Shown here: positions 58,001 through 64,000 of the stretch, piece by piece
Layout: each line of letters begins with the position of its first letter
Position numbering within the stretch: the stretch's first letter is position 1
Source of the DNA: Avena insularis
Taxonomy: Eukaryota; Streptophyta; Magnoliopsida; Poales; Poaceae
Reading direction: 5' to 3'
Assembly (NCBI GenBank): GCA_023614405.1
Contig: CM042685.1
Span: forward strand, 83,256,684 to 83,320,683
DNA length: 64,000 nucleotides
Made by a program: the position numbers and the translations under genes
Notes under the pieces: generated by a model
The model's input: the letters and a program-made list of their open reading frames with translations, nothing else
What the model was told of the DNA's origin: nothing
Database searches by the model: none

Positions 58001-59017
58001 TCTAGTGGTCTCCTGGGATGGTGGTGATCACACTTGCACGCGGCAAGGGCGGCGTGTGTCGAGTGCGGCGCTCTGGCGCGCCCTCGGCATGGCACAGAGG
58101 CATAGGGCACGGCAGTTCTAGGGTGGTCCAGTGGCTGGCAGGGCATTGGCGTTGGACATGGGGTGGCGGTGGACGGTGGTCAATGTCCCAGACAAGGTTG
58201 CTAGGCTCGGTGCTGCTCCTAGCTTCCTGTCGACAGAGGGGTGGCAAGGTGAGGCTCGGCATGGTCACCATTGATGGCAATGGCAAGCTCACAATGGTGC
58301 TAGAGCTTGTTAATTGAGCTAGATGATCTACTAATAGCTTGTTGTGATCCAGAGAGGGTACAAGTTAGGCCAAATCACTGCTCACGATAGTGTTTGATGT
58401 TTGTTTGTTTGGTGTTTGCAAGGTGTTTGAAGAAATGGACGAAAGAGATTTTAATTTTAATTTTTGGTTCAAAATTGGTGGGTGCACTAGACACATACTA
58501 GGTAGTCTCTGGTTAGTTGGAAAGGTCAAGGGCACTGGTTTGGTTGGTTTTTGAAAATGGTTGATCTTCACATATGTTAAAGATTCAATTTTGAATTGTC
58601 ATTTGAATCAAGTTGCCAAATGTTTATGTAAGTTTGAAAGGTGGGCTTGGGTTCACTTTTACTTGGTCTAACAAGGGGTGAAAAGAAATGGAATTGTTTC
58701 TGTTTGAAATCTTGGACGAGAAACACTCAATGTGGCTTAGTGAGCAAGATTGGCAAAAATGACCATTTGCTTGTTTTGGTTTGTTTTTGATTTTCTCTTG
58801 ATTTGTTTATGCTTGGAAATGTTTTAGATGATGTTGTTTTCACCTTTAAACCATTCCTTGCTATTTAGAACAATCACACAAGTCCATTCATGCATTCATA
58901 CAATCATCACATACACATATGCATTCATATGATGTTGATTAACAAAAGTTTTTATTAACCCTAATTTTGAGTGATTGGAATTTGATAATCATTGTTCAAT
59001 ATTTTTGTTATGTTACA
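55034..59017 (-). repeat. 5' LTR of element B
   Basis: 3984 bp. Minus-strand start TGTAACATAACAAAAATATTG at 59017, end GGGTGTTGACA at 55034. TATAAATAG is at the complement of 57756-57764, with a GC-rich U3/R block around 57330-58290. The palindrome/stem-loop is at 55647-55678. The reading frames at 57.5-58.3 kb are incidental. Confidence 0.92.
57756..57764 (-). promoter_or_regulatory. TATA box in the 5' LTR of element B
   Basis: TATAAATAG on the minus strand, followed by AGGCCACCCCC. It corresponds to TATAAAAG at 32747 in the solo LTR. It is absent from the 3' LTR because of the deletion there. Confidence 0.7.
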
Positions 59018-59022
59018 CTGCT

Positions 59023-61473
59023 TAATCCCCACACCACCACGGCCATTTCGCCCCAAACAATTGCACTCAATCGCTGCAAGGCTGCTCACAAATCGACCTA
59101 CACCGCCGCTACCCGACGAACTACGGCGAGGTATTCCGGTGAGCCTCGATCGCCCCCTTGCCTCTCGTTCATTCGATGTTGTTCCTCTGCCCTTGGCGCA
59201 TCTTCTGACACCACTGGTTCATCCTGTACTGGCCTAGGTCAACGGATCCGTCAAACACCGTGAGAACCCGACGCAGCCTTCGTCTCTGGCGAGAAATTCT
59301 GGTAAGACGCGACCGCCCCTTGGCCTCTGAATCAAACGATTGTGTTCGCCTGAACCTTGCGCATGCCCTAATGCCTCTGGTTTGTGCTAGGGTGATCCAG
59401 AGCGTCGCCGTCGTCTCTGCCAACCCGTGCCCGACGCTACCAGCAACTCCGACGAGCTCCAGCCACTGCAGCAGCACGCCCCTGCCCAAGCCGAAGCCAC
59501 GTTGAGCTTCCTCGTGACCTTGCGACGTTGGTAAGCCACCGCACATCCCTAGCCCCCTATGTAATCGCCGGAGCAGCACCGCTAGTAGCGCCGCCGGCAC
59601 AGTAGCCACGCGCGCCGCCAGGTTTTGGTCGCATGTGTCGTAGCCGTTAGATCTAGATCTAGTGGATCTGATTAGATCACTTAATGAAGGGGTACGCACA
59701 GATCTAGACCGTGCGATTTCATTTTAATCATGTGGCTCTCGTTGATCTATCCAACCAAATCGGTACGGGCCAATCAGACATAGCCACGTGTCTGTCAATT
59801 TGTTTTAAAATCTGTTTTTATATCTATTAGAGATTCAAACTTGTAAAATTCATATCTTGAGTTCTGTTTATCCAAAAGTTGCAAATAAGATATCATTGGA
59901 TTCACAAAAATGAGCCCTACACTACTATGGGCTTGAATTTGTAATTTTCTTCGGTAAAATTAGGTTTATTTGAAGAATCATATATAGGATTATTTTGGCT
60001 ATATAAATTATTTAGAAAATGATTTTAAAGCAAATTTAATTTTATTTAGACTATAAATAGTTGGTTTTGTGTTCAGTACTGTTTGACTTGACTTGTTTCA
60101 TACAGAAAAGTCATTTCATTGCATTTGCATGCATTCATATATTTTTGCTTGATTATTTGAATGTAAAGTTGGTGCTATCATTTTATGTGTAGATTTTGGT
60201 GCTAGTGGTGATTCTGAGTGTGAGGATTGTTTCTACTCTCCCAACTAACAAGGCAAGTGGTGCTTCATGTATTTTGTCCTATTATTTTAACTATGCACTA
60301 GTGATATTTTGAATATGGCTTGCATGAAATTTTTTCTAAGTATAAATATAAGCTATGCCATGGGAAATCCTAGTAGTTGTAGTCTTGGTAGAATTATATC
60401 TAAGTTAAGATACTTGATATGTTATCATGCTTAGCCTAGCTAGTAGCAGACAAGGGTGGATTATATACATGCTATGGATATTTTGTTAAGTCTTTGACTT
60501 GTGTTTTACTTAATAAAACACTAAGTGAATGAATCACCTGGGTGAAATGGTAAGATGGTTTGTGTTGAGTGGTAACACAAGGCCCATGTCTATGGTCTAC
60601 CTTGTGTATCATATTTGTGGAAAGCCACCCAGGAACAAAGGGATTTGAGATACTTAGTGTTTAGAAGCTTCTAGTGCAACCACATGGCATATGGGCTCTG
60701 CCTTGATCATATAGGTTGCAATAACTTAGCCAGATGGACAGTTGGTGGTAGGGTGATAGGATGGAACGCGTCCATGGTGGTCTAAGGGAAGGCTTCTGAA
60801 AGGTCTCGTCTCGATGCATGTTGATTCTTGTGGGGAAAGTGCACCACCTCTTGAGAGGGTAAAACCTAAGTACTTAGCCGTGTCCCCGGCAACGGACAAT
60901 TTGAGCATCAAGGCATTGAAGCTATCAAGGATATCCTCATCCCAATTTCTAAGTTAAAACTTGTGGTTGAACAAGGGTAAAGGTTCACCAATGTCTATTG
61001 GTGGTTCCTTGGGAATTTTTGTCAAACAAAAACTTATTGTTTTCAACTAATAGGTAAAACCTATTTTGAGCAAAGCAAGCCTATGCTACACTTAGCCAAA
61101 TTCATATAGATGTTAGATACTAATGTTCTATTATGGTATCACTTGGCAATACAATTCCAAATGTATTGACCCACTATGGCTGTAACTTATGATGTTACAG
61201 TTTACTCTAATGAGGATTAGGGTTATGAGTCTACACTCAACATGCTTGCCTGTGGCACATAAAGATGAAGAATTTATTTTATTTAGTTATATTATGAACT
61301 CTTGTACTAGCCTTTGGCTATTGAGTTGTAAAAGACTGTTATCTCTGGAATAATGATGTAATAACGACCTTTTTATCTGTGTACTTCATCTTAAATTGTG
61401 GATGCTAGCATTTGATCCAGGGACTAGCATTGAAATCACAGGGACCTTTACCTTATAAAGGTGGGGTCTTACA
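59023..61473 (+). repeat. 3' LTR of element A, second part
   Basis: It resumes TTAATCCCCACACCACC exactly where 45810 left off and ends GGGGTCTTACA at 61473, followed by GGAGG (61474-61478). The palindrome/stem-loop is at 60866-60898. Compared with the 5' LTR it has scattered substitutions and a small insertion near 59590. Confidence 0.93.
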
Positions 61474-61478
61474 GGAGG
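61474..61478. other. Target-site duplication GGAGG (right) of Gypsy element A
   Basis: Identical to 24418-24422. Its last G is also the first base of the captured gene's intron (GAG|GTAACT). Confidence 0.95.
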
Positions 61479-61880
61479 TAACTAGGGTTTTCTCCCCTTC
61501 CTTTGTTCTTCCCCGTTCCCATAGTTGGATGCTAGATCGTGTGTCATTAGGGCTTGGCTTTTCGTATTTTCAATCGTTGGATGCTAGGTAAATTTACAGT
61601 AGCGAATACTCTTGTGTTAGATCTTGTATTTCGATGAGTGCCCCTAGTTGGGATCAGTACTGGCACCGATTTGTAGTTGGGATCAGTACTAGCACCGATA
61701 TGTAGTTGGGATCAGTACTAGCACCAATCTATAGTTGGGATCAGTATTCGATTTGCTTTGAGATTTGGGGATTGGGAATAATCAGGGGACGTCAATTGGT
61801 TAATTTATGCAATTAATCAATCTCGATAATCATGGTATCTCAATCATGTCCTTATTGCAGGCTACTATTTTTTGTAATAG
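61478..61880 (+). other. Intron of the captured gene fragment
   Basis: Starts GTAACTAGGG and ends TTGTAATAG before exon 2 at 61881. It contains 3.6 copies of a 29-bp tandem unit (61645-61750). An alternative acceptor TTATTGCAG ends at 61860, but the 20 bases after it would bring in a stop codon. Confidence 0.6.
61645..61750. repeat. 29-bp tandem repeat, 3.6 copies
   Basis: Units at 61645-61673, 61674-61702, 61703-61731 and partial 61732-61750. Each starts TAGTTGGGATCAGTACTAGC; TACTAG(C) and similar bases vary between copies. Confidence 0.9.
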
Positions 61881-62326
61881 GTGGATAGCAGCGACGACGA
61901 GTCCACGGACACCAATACTTGTTAGGTGATGAGGAAGCTGAAGTCTGGCCAGTTCAACGGCTTCTTCGCCGGCGACGTTTACAGGTGCCCCTTCTTCACC
62001 AGGGGCCTCGCCACCGACTTCAACCCCTCGTGAGGCATGCCAAGGACGTGAAGACATGCGGCCTATCAAAGAATGTCAACACCTTCAGAGGCAAGCACCG
62101 GGCACTCGGTTTTCACCTCCGCAACCTCCAGAAGGTGGCCATCGATGAGGGTCGCATGCCCCCGATCAAGCCCAAGGCGCCCAAGGTCAAGGGACTGGGC
62201 ATCAGGAAGTGGAGGAAGCGCCAGAGGGAGGAGGCGGAGGCCCTCCTAGCGGAGGCCATGAGGGGCCACAGATCTTGTGTTGATGCTGCTGTAAAGAAGC
62301 TTCTTTTGTTTTGTTGTCTGTGTTGA
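61881..62326 (+). pseudogene. Captured gene fragment, exon 2 (zf-XS-like region)
   Basis: It reads VDSSDDESTDTNTC, a TAG, then VMRKLKSGQFNGFFAGDVYR and CPFFTRGLATDFNPS in one frame. A one-base deletion near 62030 shifts to VRHAKDVKTCGLSKNVNTF, KHRALGFHLRNLQKVAIDEG and MPPIKPKAPKVKGLGIRKWR, ending in CVDAAVKKLLLFCCLC and a stop at 62326. The order KLKSG...YRCPF(C)...HA...C...KH.AL resembles the zf-XS zinc finger of plant SGS3/IDN2-type (XS-domain) proteins, which bind RNA in silencing and RNA-directed DNA methylation. The second Cys is Phe here (CPFF). No XS or XH domain follows. It is a dead fragment carried by the Mutator-like element; parent gene not identified. Confidence 0.6.
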
Positions 62327-62744
62327 ACTTGTAAGCTGCTGCTACTGAGCAGCCTAATTGTCGAACCTGGTTTAAGTATCATACTATATAATATTTTATT
62401 AGCTGCTTTATCTACATTTGCTCTGTTTATCTACATATTTATGGTGCTGGTTAGATTTGCTGCTAGATTGGGAAAATACGAGGTCAAAATGGAAGCATGA
62501 ATGAAGAGAGAGGTTGTTGTACATTCGCTGCCTTTTTAGGCAAAAATAACAACTAATAGCAACATAAAGGGGAAGAGGCGCTCTTAAAAAGGACAATCAT
62601 AAAAATAACAAAAAGAAATCTTCCAATTTAGGCGACAGGCACATGTAACTACCAAATGCTCCCACATGGTCCCACACCACATCATGCAAAACGCGTTCCC
62701 AAAAATCCAGCCCCACACAGTCCAACATGGGGGTCCTACTTCGG
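62327..62744. other. Right arm of the Mutator-like element (non-coding)
   Basis: 3' flank of the captured gene and AT-rich sequence up to the right terminal repeat. No reading frame with a recognisable motif. A near-palindrome GGGTCC-N7-GGACCC is at 62731-62749. Confidence 0.5.
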
Positions 62745-63021
62745 GACCCGACTGAATTTGGCCCCACCTGTCAGCACGTAACGAGGGGGGGGTCCTACTT
62801 GTCAGCACATAATTGTGAGGGTCCACTATGGGACCCACCTGAATGCGTCCCGACTTGTCAGCACGTAACGCCAAGGGTCCACTAATGGGACCCGACGGAG
62901 AGCGAGTTTCAGACCGATGTGAGAGTTTCAGACAAGGAGTTGGGCAAAAGTGAGAAAAAGTTATGCGGCTCGGGAAAAGTGAGTACAACTAACGAACCAG
63001 AGGCACGAAAATAGAAATCCC
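62745..63021 (-). repeat. Right terminal inverted repeat of the Mutator-like element
   Basis: Reverse complement of the left repeat, ending GAAATAGAAATCCC. It includes near-palindromes GGGTCC...GGACCC at 62819-62836 and 62875-62893 and copies of ACTTGTCAGCACGTAAC. Confidence 0.8.
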
Positions 63022-63030
63022 AATGAAATA
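63022..63030. other. 9-bp target-site duplication (right) of the Mutator-like element
   Basis: AATGAAATA, matching 21628-21636 with one difference. Confidence 0.8.
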
Positions 63031-64000
63031 TGAAGAGAAAAAATTATTCACTAAAACCATGGTGGAACAATCTGCCATTTTGAAAAATATTAGTTGTCAA
63101 CTTAAGAATTTAAATAGAGAAATTCCTGGTTTTCAAGCAAAAAATTTGAATGCTAAAAATAAAATTTCATCTTTGTCTAAAGCACAATCTTATTTGATTA
63201 ATAAAATGGTTGCTAAACCTCAAACTATGGATAATCCCTTTGCTGCTACTAATGCCATTCAAATTAGAATTGATGAAAATATTATGATGTTAGCTGAATT
63301 GCATGCTAGGTGGGAAAGAGAAGATGAAATTGCTAAAAATAATAATATGACTAAAATTTGTACCATTACCACCACTTGTGATGTTGATGCTAGCAAACAT
63401 CCTACTATTAATGGTAAAATAATTGGTGTAGACAAAGTCTCCATACCTTTTGCAACATTTCCTAAACCCACTGGAACTTTTTCCAATAAAAATGCTAAAA
63501 AAATTCGAAATATGGGAGGCAAAAGTTCTACTACCTTGAATGATAATTTTGATTTTGATCTTGATGGTTGCAATATTTATGAAGTAATTATGTTCTTGGA
63601 AAAGCTTGCTAGAAGTCCTAATGCTAGTGCTATGAATATGGATTTTACAAAACATATTACAAATGCTCATCATTAATATTACAAAGAAAAATTTATGTGA
63701 TATTTGTGCTAGTGTCTATTACAAAGAAAAATTGAAACTAGAAGCTTCTATTCCTATGAAATTAGAAGATGGGTGGGAGCCCATCATTAATATGAAAGTG
63801 AATGATTTTGATTTCAAAGATTTATGTGATATTTGTGCTAGTGTCTCTATTATGCCTAGAAAAATTTATGATATGCTTGATATACCACCATTGGAATATT
63901 GTTATTTGGATGTCCATCTTAATGATAATGCTAAAAAGAAACCTATGGAGAGAATTAATGATGTTCTTATTATGGTTAAAAATACCTTTGTCCCCGTTGA
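63031..64000 (+). pseudogene. gag-pol: Athila/Sabrina-type Gag C-terminal part and protease, runs out of window
   Basis: It continues the gag of 20645-21627: YEEKKLFTKTMVEQSAILKN, ISCQLKNLNREIPGFQAKNL, MVAKPQTMDNPFAATNAIQI and a Lys-rich region, open to a stop at 63676. A small templated insertion follows, and from 63723 a new frame reads KLKLEASIPMKLEDGWEPII and KDLCDICASVSIMPRKIYDM, then LDIPPLEYCYLDVHLNDNAK, to the window end. This is the protease-like region of the clade, where DLGASVSIMP is usual; here LG is IC. Gag in this part is one open frame of 217 codons. RT and integrase lie beyond 64000. Confidence 0.85.
63677..63733. repeat. Templated filler insertion with flanking 17-bp duplication
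   Basis: TATTACAAAGAAAAATT occurs at 63677-63693 and 63717-63733. Between them lies a 26-base copy (63692-63717) of 63821-63846 (TTTATGTGATATTTGTGCTA...). Confidence 0.85.

Larger units (their letters stand above)
45811..59017 (-). mobile_element. Complete Gypsy element B, chromodomain (Tekay-like) type, minus strand
   Basis: 13.2 kb. 5' LTR 55034-59017, primer site at 55018-55030, an extra frame 54203-54802, gag 52682-53770, protease/RT/RNase H/integrase/chromodomain down to 49245, purine tract 49186-49201, 3' LTR 45811-49185. LTR ends are TGTAAC...GTTGACA. Gag is the best-preserved frame; pol has several stops and frameshifts. It sits in the 3' LTR of element A, in the opposite orientation to the solo LTR of the same family in A's pol. 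Confidence 0.92.
24423..61473 (+). mobile_element. Gypsy element A, chromodomain (Tekay-like) type, with nested insertions
   Basis: The span is 37 kb, but the element itself is about 12 kb: 5' LTR 24423-27432, internal region 27433-31522 and 43054-45229, 3' LTR 45230-45810 and 59023-61473. The order gag, protease, RT, RNase H, integrase, chromodomain is that of chromoviruses, and the long LTRs and chromodomain sequence suggest the Tekay/Del clade. Two additional reading frames sit between primer site and gag. Every frame has stops or frameshifts, so the copy is dead. It interrupts a captured gene in a Mutator-like element and is itself interrupted by a solo LTR (with a LINE inside) and by a full B element. 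Confidence 0.92.
21637..63021. mobile_element. Mutator-like element with captured gene fragment (split by Gypsy A)
   Basis: The left end GGGATTTCTATTTCCGTGCC and the reverse complement of the right end, GGGATTTCTATTTTCGTGCC, are inverted copies. Similarity continues for roughly 250 bases. With the 9-bp duplication this fits a Mutator-like (MULE) element. Without the 37-kb Gypsy nest it is about 4.3 kb. It has no recognisable transposase. Instead it carries a two-exon gene fragment (24135-24421 and 61881-62326), so it is a non-autonomous gene-carrying (Pack-MULE-type) element. Confidence 0.8.

Noticed and set aside
24135..62326. Possibility that the zf-XS-like fragment is a resident host gene broken by transposons
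   Set aside because: It lies entirely between the inverted ends of an element with a 9-bp duplication inside a retrotransposon gag, so transport by the element is simpler. The parent gene should be elsewhere.
21637..63021. Classification of the inverted-repeat element as CACTA
   Set aside because: Ends are GGGATTTC, not CACTA, and the duplication is 9 bp rather than 3 bp.
1..64000. tRNA genes, rRNA genes, CRISPR arrays
   Set aside because: None seen. TGGTATCAGAGC-type strings are primer-binding sites next to LTRs, not tRNA genes.

Overview
The window holds no clearly functional host gene. It is a stack of transposable elements typical of the intergenic DNA of a large grass genome of the Triticeae (wheat, Aegilops, barley or rye). 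The evidence is a Copia element with BARE/WIS/Angela-type LTRs, a Sabrina-like Athila-clade Gypsy element, chromodomain Gypsy elements with 3-4 kb LTRs, a plant LINE, and a Mutator-like element carrying a piece of a grass gene. The species cannot be fixed from the sequence. Family names come from remembered family features and were not tested by a search.

Left block (1-17546). An old, heavily decayed minus-strand Angela-lineage Copia element (1-3892 plus 15537-17546) was split by a complete plus-strand Copia element (3898-15531, target-site duplication GACAC). That element is itself split at its gag/pol region by a 2.96 kb solo LTR (7692-10651, duplication GTTTT). Between 17547 and 18906 lies an unclassified GC-rich stretch.

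Right block (18907-64000). A Sabrina-like Gypsy element starts with its 5' LTR at 18907 and runs out of the window. Its gag is split at 21636/63022 by a Mutator-like element (TIRs at 21637 and 63021, 9-bp duplication with one mismatch). This element carries a two-exon fragment related to zf-XS (SGS3/IDN2-type) genes. Gypsy element A (24423-61473, duplication GGAGG) landed exactly on the exon 1/intron 1 junction of that fragment. A's pol is split by a solo LTR of a second Gypsy family, B (31523-43048, duplication GTGGG), and that LTR is split by an antisense LINE (34138-41632, 14-bp duplication). A's 3' LTR is split by a full-length minus-strand B element (45811-59017). The order of insertion is therefore Sabrina, then Mutator-like element, then A, then the B copies, then the LINE: five levels deep.

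All recognisable protein genes are gag, pol and accessory reading frames of these elements. Most carry stops, frameshifts or lost catalytic residues. The least damaged are the Copia gag-integrase reading frame and the B gag. The most unusual signals are: related extra reading frames between PBS and gag in both A and B, ending in a charged probable coiled coil; a conserved palindrome followed by a GTCC-N8-GGAC stem-loop in the LTRs of all three Gypsy families; a captured gene fragment cut at its splice donor; an ATGA overlap between the two LINE frames; and a promoter-removing deletion in the 3' LTR of B.
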